Below are positions 55,288 to 63,632 of a stretch of DNA of 64,000 nt, in pieces (positions within the stretch are counted from its first letter, which is position 1; every line of letters starts with the position of its first letter). The position numbers and the translations under genes were made by a program. The DNA lies in assembly GCF_023715245.1 (NCBI RefSeq), contig NZ_JAMBNV010000001.1:434001-498000 (forward strand), read 5' to 3'. This DNA comes from Sporosarcina luteola. GTDB taxonomy: Bacteria > Bacillota > Bacilli > Bacillales_A > Planococcaceae. The notes below the pieces were generated by a model. The model searched no databases. It saw nothing but the letters and a program-made list of their open reading frames with translations, and was not told the DNA's origin.

Positions 55288-56733
55288 GTGAAAAAAATCA
55301 TTACTTATCTAGCAGTGCTAGTACTATTTATCACTGGCGGGGTTGGAACTGCAAGTGCTCAAGGTTTTTCGGATGTGAGCAATACGTATCAATTCTATGA
55401 GCATATCAATTATTTAGCGAACCAAGGTGTCATTAAAGGGAAAGATGCGAACCGTTTTGCACCGGATGATGCAGTTTCACGGGCGGAAGCGGCAGTCATG
55501 ATTGCCAGAGTGAAAAACTTGCCGACGGAAAAAAGGACAACTCTTTTCTCGGACGTGAGCAGTCAAAGCTTCGCATCAGGGGCGATTCAATCGGCTACTG
55601 ATAAAGGGATCATCCAAGGGTATACAGATGGCACATTCAAGCCTGATAATAAAGTCACAAGAGGGGAAATGGCAATCTTCCTTACGCGCGCGTTTGGTTT
55701 AAGTGAAGAGGAGCCGATGACCTTCACAGATGTGCCCGTAAGTTCTGCGGGGTACGCATATATACCGAAAATCATCGCGGCTGGTATTACGCAAGGCTAT
55801 TCGGAAACGACATTCAATCCGAATCAGCCGGTCACTCGCGCACAGTTTTCTGCATTCCTTGCGCGCGCTACGAACGAGCAGTTGCGCCTGACTGTTAAAT
55901 CCTGCGGCTACGACACGGCAAGTAGGGTGAACCCGGATCGTCAGACGCTAAATTGCCTAGTAACGAAAGCGGCAAGAAAAGCGGATGTTCCACCTGAACT
56001 AGCAAAGGCTATCGTCGAAGTGGAAAGCGGCTGGAAACATTATCTGAGCAACGGGGAACCGCTCATCAGCTCAGACAATGGAATCGGTCTTATGCAAATT
56101 ACGAACAGAGCTGAATTTGACACAGAACGTCTCAAATATGACATTGAATACAATATAGAAGCTGGTTTGAAAGTCCTTGCGGATAATTTCAAGAGGTCAG
56201 ATCTTCCGAAAATCGGCACGAACGACCGTCATGTGCTTGAACACTGGTACTTCGCTGTAATGGCCTATAACGGCACAAAGCCGATGAATAGTCCTTTTTA
56301 TCAAGCGACTGGGGAAAGAAACCTGAACGCCTACCAGGAGAAAGTATACAGCAAAATCAGTAACGGCTTCGTCAATCCGAATATCGGATCAATCGGTATG
56401 ACAACTGCCGATTTTAAATACGACGGAACAACAACCGACAATATTCAATTCAATAAGAAAGCATTCACAATAACTGGCTCCAACACGATGTCGGTCGAAC
56501 TGTTGAAGGAAGACTCCGTCGTTAAGTACACTGGAAAAGGATTACGGTCCAAACCAAGTTCCGGAAGTGATTTAATCATGACATTGACAACGGAGGATGC
56601 ATTGACAATCATTGGAGGTCCAGTCTACGATATGGATCCTAAGTCTCCTAATCAATACATCTGGTACCCGGTAAAGACCAACCAAAATGGAAAAGTGAAA
56701 ACAGGCTTTATCGCTGCGCCTTATATTAACTGA
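55288..56733 (+). CDS. SLH-anchored lytic transglycosylase (SLT-like) with SH3 domain
   Basis: 481 aa. Signal peptide about 1-24 (TASA), three SLH domains (about 26-195, VSRAE, VTRGE, VTRAQ), a lysozyme-like SLT domain (about 210-355) with the catalytic Glu in KAIVEVESGW and the GIGLMQIT motif, and a C-terminal SH3-like domain (about 415-480). Expected to cleave peptidoglycan glycan strands with 1,6-anhydro product formation. GTG start with AAGGAGGGG upstream. Confidence 0.92.
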   Translation: MKKIITYLAVLVLFITGGVGTASAQGFSDVSNTYQFYEHINYLANQGVIKGKDANRFAPDDAVSRAEAAVMIARVKNLPTEKRTTLFSDVSSQSFASGAIQSATDKGIIQGYTDGTFKPDNKVTRGEMAIFLTRAFGLSEEEPMTFTDVPVSSAGYAYIPKIIAAGITQGYSETTFNPNQPVTRAQFSAFLARATNEQLRLTVKSCGYDTASRVNPDRQTLNCLVTKAARKADVPPELAKAIVEVESGWKHYLSNGEPLISSDNGIGLMQITNRAEFDTERLKYDIEYNIEAGLKVLADNFKRSDLPKIGTNDRHVLEHWYFAVMAYNGTKPMNSPFYQATGERNLNAYQEKVYSKISNGFVNPNIGSIGMTTADFKYDGTTTDNIQFNKKAFTITGSNTMSVELLKEDSVVKYTGKGLRSKPSSGSDLIMTLTTEDALTIIGGPVYDMDPKSPNQYIWYPVKTNQNGKVKTGFIAAPYIN

Positions 56734-56738
56734 AAATG

Positions 56739-56774
56739 AAGAAGCCGATCATACATAAATGATCGGCTTCTTTT
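56739..56774 (+). terminator. Terminator of the SLH transglycosylase gene
   Basis: GAAGCCGATCAT / ATGATCGGCTTC perfect 12-bp stem with TTTT. Confidence 0.93.
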
Positions 56775-56925
56775 CACATTAATTCCCACGCTATTATTAT
56801 ATTTACATATCTATCATTTTATGTTTACATTACATAGATTAATATATTCTTCTAATTACAAAATATTTAAATAGAAAAATAGTATGTAACTATATTCTAC
56901 CATGGATAAATGCTAAATGACTGTC

Positions 56926-56954
56926 TTTATGCGTATTGATGATATAGGTATAAT
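56926..56954 (+). promoter_or_regulatory. Candidate promoter of the second S-layer gene
   Basis: TTTATG (part of TTTATGCGT) and TATAAT with a 17-bp spacer; leader of about 145 nt. The rest of the 56775-57101 gap is AT-rich with several TATAAT-like sites and no gene. Confidence 0.45.
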
Positions 56955-57101
56955 ATAATGGCTAAAAAATTTTGTTATATTGTGGACATTAATCCAATGT
57001 TTTATATTAGACTTTACCGGATATTGTTGGTAGTATGAATCTATATTCCTCTTCAAGTTTACTATATTGGAGAGAGATACAACTAGGAGGAAACCTACAC
57101 T

Positions 57102-59498
57102 ATGAAATCTAACTACAAAAAGATTGTCGCAACTTCAGCTACTGCAGCATTTGTTGCATCCGCTATTATTCCTGCTGCTATGGCCGCTGCACCAACTAAT
57201 TTTACAGATGTGAATTCGAACTATAAAGAAGCAGTAGATTATCTACTAGCTCATAATATTACAAACGGTGTGACTTCAACTGAATTCGGTACTACTCAAA
57301 ATATCAAACGTGGCGACGCAGCTGTTTTCATTGCAAGAGCCCTTGGATTGAATACAGAAACAGCTAAAGACCAAGGATTCAAAGATTTGAATAATCGTGT
57401 CAAAGGCGCGGTTAATGCCATCGTAGCGGAAGGTATCGCTTCCGGTAAAACGAAAGAATCTTTTGCTCCTGATCAAAACATCACTCGTCAAGAGATGGCG
57501 AAGATGCTTGTGAACGCATATGATCTTACAGCTGAAACGACAGCGAATTTCAAAGACGTTAACTCCAATTGGATCGGTTTTGTTTCTGCCCTTAAAGATA
57601 ACGGCATTACATTAGGGAAAACTGAAACAACTTTCGCACCGGAAGCTAATTTAACTCGCGGTGAGTTTGCATTGTTCATGTTCCGTGCTGAAACTCTTGA
57701 AGAAACGGTAACAGTACCAGAGATCATTTCTATTTCTGCAACTAACTCAACGACGGCAACAGTGTCGTTCAATACGAAACTAGCTTCTCTGAAAGCTGCA
57801 GATGTCAAAGTGAAGAATAATGCTACGAATACTAACCAAGTTGTAAAATCTGTTACTCTATCTGAAGATAAGAAGTCAGCAGAAATTACATTCTATGAGC
57901 CGGTAGTTGCAAACGGAACATACGCTGTAGAAGTAACTTCAGGAACTACGAAGCTAAACGGTGAACTTGCAGTAGGTTCATTGAGTGTTGCAAGCATCGT
58001 GATGGAAAACCAAACGATCCCTGCTGGCCAAATGACTGACATTGCTTTTAAATTGTTGGATAATAAAGGTGCGGATGTCACTGAACAATTTAAAAACCAA
58101 GTCAAATTCGTTTCTAACGCTGCAATCACAAATGGCAAAATCAGACTAGCCAAAGGAACTTCAACTACAGTGAAAGCTGTCTATGAAAAAGACGGTAATG
58201 TCGTAGCTGAGAGCCAAACAGTAACTATTAGTGCAGAAGCGAACACGCCTGCAAAACTAGCAAACTGGACAGTTTCTACAACTACACCGGATTTTAAAGA
58301 CTCTAAATTCAAACGCAACACGATTGTATATGCTAACGAGCAAGCGAAGCTATATACGGAAGTAGTAGATCAGTTCGGCGCAGTTTTGGCTAGTCCGTCT
58401 GTTGCGTTCGAATCTCTTACTCCAAAAGTAGCTGTAGTTGACCAAACTACTGGAGATGTCCAAGTCTTAGGTACAGGAAATGCACAAGTGAAGATCACTG
58501 TCAAAGACGGCGATAAGGTTGCATTTGAAGAAGTCGTTAGCATGGAAGTTCGGGAAGTGCCTGTTGTAAACACATTGTCACTTAGCCAAAATACACTTGC
58601 CTTGTCTACAAAAGATACAGCAGGAATGGAAATCCAAGCGACAGTTCTTGACCAATTCGGAAACCCGATTAAAGATCAAACGGTTGCTGTGAATGAAAAA
58701 GTAGAGCAAAATGATAAAGCTGCTCTTGACATCACAAAAGTTTCGAAAACAAATAATGATGGCGTCATGAAGTTCAATGTTGCTGCAGTAGCAAATGCGA
58801 AAGTCGGCAACCGCACTGTTGAAGTAACAGTTGGCGAAGGGAAATCAGCTGTTACAACGACACTTGCTGTTGAGCTTAAAAACCCGGGTGTATTTGCTAG
58901 ATACGACGTACGTGGACTTGAGTCTACATTGGACTTGAACGCTGATGCAAACGCAAACGCTATGGAGCTTGACGTATTATCGGTAGATGCAACTGGATTG
59001 ATGATCAAAGCAGAGACTCCAAAAGTTACTGTGAAAAACGCTAAAGGCGAAAATGTAACTGAAGAAACTGTTGAAGATAACAAAATCAAACTTGAAGCAG
59101 GTGCGAAAGTTGGAGATGTCTACACTGTCGACGTCAAAGTTGGTGGAGTAACTGTTAAAACTCACACATTCACTGTTGTTGACACGACTGCAACAGCAGT
59201 AGAACCATCCATCCTGTTCACTTCTTCTACAGTCAATATGGCTAAAGACGAAACACTTGCAGCTGCTATCGCTAAGATCACTCAATTGACAGATGCAAAC
59301 GGCTATACAGTAGCAAACGTTAAAGGTGCTTCTGCAAACAAAGCAGTCATCTCATTTGATAATGAAGGCGTACTAACGACAGCTGATGCAGGATCGACGA
59401 AAATCTATGTGAATTCTGTAGTTCTTTCTAAAAAGGACCAGGCTGATAAAACAATTACATTAGATTCTATTGTAGACCTAACTGTAAACGTAAAGTAA
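57102..59498 (+). CDS. SLH-domain S-layer protein 2
   Basis: 798 aa. Signal peptide about 1-29, three SLH domains (about 31-200) closely similar in layout and wording to the 31341 protein (ITRQEMAKML, LTRGEFALFMF are shared), then Ig-like/Big-type repeats (VPEIISISATNSTTATVSFN, LSLSQNTLALSTKDTAGMEI). Low Cys, high Val/Thr/Lys. Probably a second or alternative S-layer subunit. TAGGAGG precedes the ATG; strong terminator after the gene. Confidence 0.92.
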   Translation: MKSNYKKIVATSATAAFVASAIIPAAMAAAPTNFTDVNSNYKEAVDYLLAHNITNGVTSTEFGTTQNIKRGDAAVFIARALGLNTETAKDQGFKDLNNRVKGAVNAIVAEGIASGKTKESFAPDQNITRQEMAKMLVNAYDLTAETTANFKDVNSNWIGFVSALKDNGITLGKTETTFAPEANLTRGEFALFMFRAETLEETVTVPEIISISATNSTTATVSFNTKLASLKAADVKVKNNATNTNQVVKSVTLSEDKKSAEITFYEPVVANGTYAVEVTSGTTKLNGELAVGSLSVASIVMENQTIPAGQMTDIAFKLLDNKGADVTEQFKNQVKFVSNAAITNGKIRLAKGTSTTVKAVYEKDGNVVAESQTVTISAEANTPAKLANWTVSTTTPDFKDSKFKRNTIVYANEQAKLYTEVVDQFGAVLASPSVAFESLTPKVAVVDQTTGDVQVLGTGNAQVKITVKDGDKVAFEEVVSMEVREVPVVNTLSLSQNTLALSTKDTAGMEIQATVLDQFGNPIKDQTVAVNEKVEQNDKAALDITKVSKTNNDGVMKFNVAAVANAKVGNRTVEVTVGEGKSAVTTTLAVELKNPGVFARYDVRGLESTLDLNADANANAMELDVLSVDATGLMIKAETPKVTVKNAKGENVTEETVEDNKIKLEAGAKVGDVYTVDVKVGGVTVKTHTFTVVDTTATAVEPSILFTSSTVNMAKDETLAAAIAKITQLTDANGYTVANVKGASANKAVISFDNEGVLTTADAGSTKIYVNSVVLSKKDQADKTITLDSIVDLTVNVK

Positions 59499-59519
59499 TT
59501 ATGTAAAAACGTATTTAAT

Positions 59520-59555
59520 ACCTTCCGGGTGACAACCTCATCCGGGAGGTTTTTT
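59520..59555 (+). terminator. Terminator of S-layer gene 2
   Basis: ACCTTCCGGGTGA / TCATCCGGGAGGT near-perfect stem followed by six T. Confidence 0.93.
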
Positions 59556-59778
59556 GCGCAAAAAAACAAAACACCAAATTATTCCTTCTAACCTTCCAAA
59601 CAGCTAGCAAGTATAGTATTCTAGTAAAAGAAGTATCAGAATAAAGGGCAAGATGGCAGCTTGAAAACAAGTTTCGTTTCTTCACCTTACTTCTGATAGA
59701 CAACATCTGAAAAAGATGAGGAATATTTTTTTAGTTAAAATATTCCTCTCAAACTTGCAAACAGAAGGAGAAGGTGGA

Positions 59779-61485
59779 ATGAAATCATCAAGTAAACATC
59801 TGGGTATCATCATCGTCATTTTGTCCGTGTTCATTTTAGGAGTGCCTACTGCACAGGCAGCCACATTCAAGGACGTATCGTATCAATATTGGGCATACAA
59901 AGATATTGAATTTGCAGCAGAGCATAAAGTCATCAGAGGCTTCGGAGACGGTAACTTCAGACCGGGCCTTGATATTAAGAGGAAAGATGCTGCCGTTATG
60001 ATGACGAGGGCTCTTGACCTCTATACACTGGAAGGCGAGCCGACGTCAGTGGAGGATTTGATTCCCACATCCCCAGGCTATAAGGAGATCATGATTGTAC
60101 TGGAAAACGATTGGCTATCTCTTGATGAAGGACACTTCCACCCGGACAAGCCGCTGACAAGAGACGAAATGTCAAAAATGCTGGCTACTGCCTATCAATA
60201 TGAAGGAAAAGGGACTAGCTCATTTACGGATGTTCCGATAGAGGATCCGTATTATCATTACATAGACGCCATTGCAAACGAAGAAGTGACGACAGGTTAT
60301 AATGACGATTCATTCCGCCCGAAAGAAAAAGTGACGCGCGCCCAATTCAGCGCATTTCTTTACAGGGTGTACCAAAAGCCGGTCGCATATGAAGTTAGAA
60401 ATGGCGGTGAGCTTATCTCTGTCATCCCGAATGTCGAAGACGCAATTGAACTTGCACTTTATTATCCGGAAGGGACAGTCCATCCGCAAAGCAATAAATT
60501 CGTGGAATATGCGCAAGAGATTGCAGCCGCGGACAAGACCAATTTGAATAGCGGTGCTCTCATCTATAACGGGTTCAAGGAAATCGAAAAATTCACACCG
60601 GAGTTTTTCAAGCACTACTTAAAATCGAAGCCGAAAAACGGCATTCAACAAGATATGTTCGACACATTCATTATCCTAGGTCTTCGATACAATGAAAACA
60701 GCGACCAATTCGTAGACGGGCCGACGAACCGTGCCAATTACGAAGATTGGAAGACGTACATAGATAGGACATTCGATTCTAGCGGTGCTATCAAAAACCT
60801 GGATACCGCTGCAGGTCAAGTGAAACGGAAAGTCGATGTCTACGTCGCGATTCCCTATCCGAAACGGAATGAACCGATCATCAACTTGAATGGCGATGAA
60901 GTCGGAAATGATGTATATGCCAGATATGACCTTGCAAGCTGGTATGTAAAAGAAGTGATGCAGCACTTTGAAAACGGTAAGTACGACAATTTGAATTTCA
61001 AAGGGTTCTACTGGTTAAGTGAAACTGTGCGGACGGTCGATGATGAAGTCATCATTTCATCCATTTCAAGCATCTTGAAGAAGAACGGAAAATTCTTCAT
61101 CTATTCGCCGCATGCCACTGCGACGAACTTCTATAAATGGAAAGATTACGGCTTTGATGCCGCATTCCTCCAACCAAACGCATTCAGGGCATCCATTCGT
61201 AACAAAGAAGAACGTCTTCATCAGGCATTCGTGAACGCACAAGTTTATGGCACAGGCATCACGATTGAAATAGATTCCTACCATATGGACAAAGCGGAAC
61301 AGGGCGTCGAAGCATTCGACCTCTACATGGATATGGCAAAACGCTACGGGCTCGACGAAAAAGGCATGATGTTCTACCAGGGGACTAATATGGTGGAACG
61401 AATGGCGACTTTCGACCACCCGATATACAAACGTTGGTACGAGCAGCTGACAGAGACATTTTTCAATAAATCAGTGAAAGAATAA
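59779..61485 (+). CDS. SLH-anchored DUF4855 protein (putative surface glycosidase)
   Basis: 568 aa from this ATG. Signal peptide about 1-28 (TAQA), three SLH domains (about 30-205, VTRAQ in the third), then DUF4855 (about 250-560) with segments such as DTFIILGLRYNE, VDVYVAIPYP, FKGFYWLSETVR, FLQPNAF and TGITIEIDSYHMDKAE. The alternation and acidic residues suggest a TIM-barrel glycosidase-like fold, but activity is unproven. The start is set by AAGGAGAAGGTGG; the upstream frame to 59716 lacks a signal peptide at its start. Confidence 0.88.
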   Translation: MKSSSKHLGIIIVILSVFILGVPTAQAATFKDVSYQYWAYKDIEFAAEHKVIRGFGDGNFRPGLDIKRKDAAVMMTRALDLYTLEGEPTSVEDLIPTSPGYKEIMIVLENDWLSLDEGHFHPDKPLTRDEMSKMLATAYQYEGKGTSSFTDVPIEDPYYHYIDAIANEEVTTGYNDDSFRPKEKVTRAQFSAFLYRVYQKPVAYEVRNGGELISVIPNVEDAIELALYYPEGTVHPQSNKFVEYAQEIAAADKTNLNSGALIYNGFKEIEKFTPEFFKHYLKSKPKNGIQQDMFDTFIILGLRYNENSDQFVDGPTNRANYEDWKTYIDRTFDSSGAIKNLDTAAGQVKRKVDVYVAIPYPKRNEPIINLNGDEVGNDVYARYDLASWYVKEVMQHFENGKYDNLNFKGFYWLSETVRTVDDEVIISSISSILKKNGKFFIYSPHATATNFYKWKDYGFDAAFLQPNAFRASIRNKEERLHQAFVNAQVYGTGITIEIDSYHMDKAEQGVEAFDLYMDMAKRYGLDEKGMMFYQGTNMVERMATFDHPIYKRWYEQLTETFFNKSVKE

Positions 61486-61512
61486 GGAGCGGGCGGTTTT
61501 CCGCTCCTTTTT
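61484..61512 (+). terminator. Terminator of the SLH-DUF4855 gene
   Basis: AGGAGCGG / CCGCTCCT stem followed by TTTTT, overlapping the stop codon. Confidence 0.9.
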
Positions 61513-61551
61513 CATATTAACCTAAATTTTATTGAAAGAGATTTGCTAAGG

Positions 61552-61730
61552 ATTGAAGCGGAGGGCGGCGACTCCTGCGAAAGCCGTTGCGAAGAACGGC
61601 TTTTGCGACCATAAGGGAGCAGGATGCCTTAATTTCTGCAAAGATCGCAGAAATACGGCCAATCGAACCCTTCGCTGTTCGATTGGCTCGCCGCTCGCCC
61701 GCGGAAAGCGTCCGCCCGAAGCGGAAATCC
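61552..61730. repeat. Bacillales-type GC-rich intergenic repeat, copy 2, with three hairpins
   Basis: Outer blocks GGGCGGCGACTCCTG and CGCCCGCGGAAAGCGTCCGC match copy 1 at 26192, but the middle differs. It contains three perfect hairpins: AAGCCGTT/AACGGCTT (61581-61602), TTTCTGC/GCAGAAA (61633-61653) and CCAATCGAAC/GTTCGATTGG (61659-61686). Confidence 0.8.
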
Positions 61731-61795
61731 GATATGAAATATTTCTATGAATCCTTTCCTATTTGATAACGTCAACTTAATTGGAAATTAATCTA

Positions 61796-61823
61796 CTGAC
61801 ACGCCCTAGTGCTGTGGTATAAT
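61796..61823 (+). promoter_or_regulatory. Promoter of the O-antigen ligase-like gene
   Basis: CTGACA, 16-bp spacer, extended -10 TGGTATAAT, 36 bp before the start codon. Confidence 0.65.
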
Positions 61824-61858
61824 CGAATACGTGAAACAACTATAGAAAGGGTCATTCC

Positions 61859-63310
61859 ATGAATCTCAACCTCAAAGAACTGGCAGTGCCCATCGTCGGA
61901 GTAATTCTGCTCGCAGTGGCGCTCGTCATTCCCAATACAATGATTGCTTACGGCATTTCGCTCCTTATCGCGATTGCTGCATTGTTCAGACCGAAACAAG
62001 CAATCCTGTTTTTACTCATCTACTTCCCGCTTCGTTCATTTCTGATCGAAGTAAGCCCAGGACTTAAACTAGTTGGCGATTTGATCATCGTCTTCGCTTT
62101 CCTTAGAGTCGTTTGGGACGCAAGAAAAGATTGGAAGTCGATCTTCCGTTTCGAGATCTTTGAATGGGCATTTATCGCCTTCATCATCATGGGAACCGTA
62201 TCGGCATTCCTATCCGATGTCATCCTGTCGGCGATCATTTTCCAAATCCGTGCATTCGTGATCATGTTCCTTCTACTCTATACAGTGAAAAGGCTGGACA
62301 TTACGAAACGGGATATTATGAACTTCCTGACGGTCACTTTATTCGTCACCGTTGTCCTGATCATTCAAGGGCTCGTCGAAAAGTTATCAGCCCGTTCCCT
62401 CCTCATGCCGGAGCAATGGGTGAATCGTCAGCTATCGAAAAATAATGCAAGCCGCATTTATGGACTTGTCAACAATCCAAATGTCCTTGCCGTCTATTTA
62501 ACGATTTCCGGTATTCTAATTTATTACCTGAAAACGCTGCTGCCGAAGACGAAGCTCCAATGGGTGCTTAATCTTGTCCTCGTCGTTCTCGCTGGAACAT
62601 GGGTTCTTACGTATAGCCGGGGCACGTGGATTGCGTTCATCATTGGGATCGTCATCTACTTCCTGTTCACAAGGAATTGGAAATTTGTCCTGAAATCAGG
62701 ACTTGCCGTTGCATTAGGGTTCTTCCTTATAACGACGCCGGTGACAAAATTGGCGCAATGGATTAGTGCGAACACTGAAGTCAGTGAAATTGTACGGACA
62801 GGCACGCCTGAAACCGATCCTGCCTTCGCAATCGAATCGTCGCGTATCAAGGAGACATTCCAGTCGGATACATTCGAAAAGAGTAAGACGACCGGCCGTT
62901 TGTTCATTGTCTATAAAGGGCTCGAAATTTTCAAAAGGTATCCGATAATTGGAACAGGGTTCGGCACATTCGGCGATTCTGCTTCAAAAGTATATTCATC
63001 GCCATACTATAGCCATTATGATATCCAATTCAATATCTACTCGGACAACCAATATATCCAGGTCATCACCCAAACAGGCGTTGTCGGGGTCATTCTATTT
63101 GCCGTCTTCCTATTAGGCATGCTCGTTCTGTTCTGGAAGCGACGCAAACTATCCGACAAAGCGATACCGATGTTGGCTATGCTCATCAGCGTCTACTGGT
63201 GCGGTATCATCTACAACATTTGGGAGGACAAGACATTCACGATGTACTTCTACATCTTGACAGCAGTCTTCCTCGCATACACTTCAAAGAAAAAAGAAGA
63301 ATTGCAATAA
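61859..63310 (+). CDS. O-antigen ligase-like membrane protein (Wzy_C family)
   Basis: 483 aa, about 11-12 helices with a large extracellular loop (about 295-375) and the Wzy_C segment YPIIGTGFGTFGDSA. Also carries the conserved YSRGTWIAF stretch before the loop. It could polymerise or ligate the wall polymer or surface glycan. It is outside the AT-rich locus and has typical host composition, so it may serve the conserved wall polymer rather than the variable glycan. GAAAGGG precedes the ATG. Confidence 0.83.
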   Translation: MNLNLKELAVPIVGVILLAVALVIPNTMIAYGISLLIAIAALFRPKQAILFLLIYFPLRSFLIEVSPGLKLVGDLIIVFAFLRVVWDARKDWKSIFRFEIFEWAFIAFIIMGTVSAFLSDVILSAIIFQIRAFVIMFLLLYTVKRLDITKRDIMNFLTVTLFVTVVLIIQGLVEKLSARSLLMPEQWVNRQLSKNNASRIYGLVNNPNVLAVYLTISGILIYYLKTLLPKTKLQWVLNLVLVVLAGTWVLTYSRGTWIAFIIGIVIYFLFTRNWKFVLKSGLAVALGFFLITTPVTKLAQWISANTEVSEIVRTGTPETDPAFAIESSRIKETFQSDTFEKSKTTGRLFIVYKGLEIFKRYPIIGTGFGTFGDSASKVYSSPYYSHYDIQFNIYSDNQYIQVITQTGVVGVILFAVFLLGMLVLFWKRRKLSDKAIPMLAMLISVYWCGIIYNIWEDKTFTMYFYILTAVFLAYTSKKKEELQ

Positions 63311-63315
63311 AAATA

Positions 63316-63358
63316 GAAAAGCCCCGGTTCTGGTCGCTACCAGTACCGGGGCTTTTCT
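63316..63358 (+). terminator. Terminator of the O-antigen ligase-like gene
   Basis: AGAAAAGCCCCGGT / ACCGGGGCTTTTCT perfect 14-bp stem whose interior (CTGGT/ACCAG) can extend it; ends in a T-rich stretch. Confidence 0.9.
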
Positions 63359-63393
63359 ATGGATTGATAAGTCCTTCCGCGAAACCCTTCTAA

Positions 63394-63505
63394 TTACGCA
63401 TAAAATCTTTGAAACACGCATAAATCCGCTCAAAAGCTCATAAATTCCTCTAAATACGTATAAATCCCTCCAAATGCGCATAACTCGTCGCAAACACGCA
63501 TAATC
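63394..63505. repeat. 20-bp-period array J (six units), no tail block
   Basis: Cores at 63398 (GCAT), 63418, 63438 (TCAT), 63458 (GTAT), 63478 and 63498. It is separated by 39 kb from array I but keeps the same orientation and period. The rest of the 63311-63632 gap is the terminator and a TATAAT near 63590. Confidence 0.88.
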
Positions 63506-63632
63506 ATCGGCATGCATGACAATCTCCCCTCAAACTAGTCTAATAGTATCAAAAGTTCTCTAATCTATGGAAATGCAAGAGTTTGAGATTATAATGGACA
63601 TACACCAAATAATTACAAAGGGGAATGAATAA

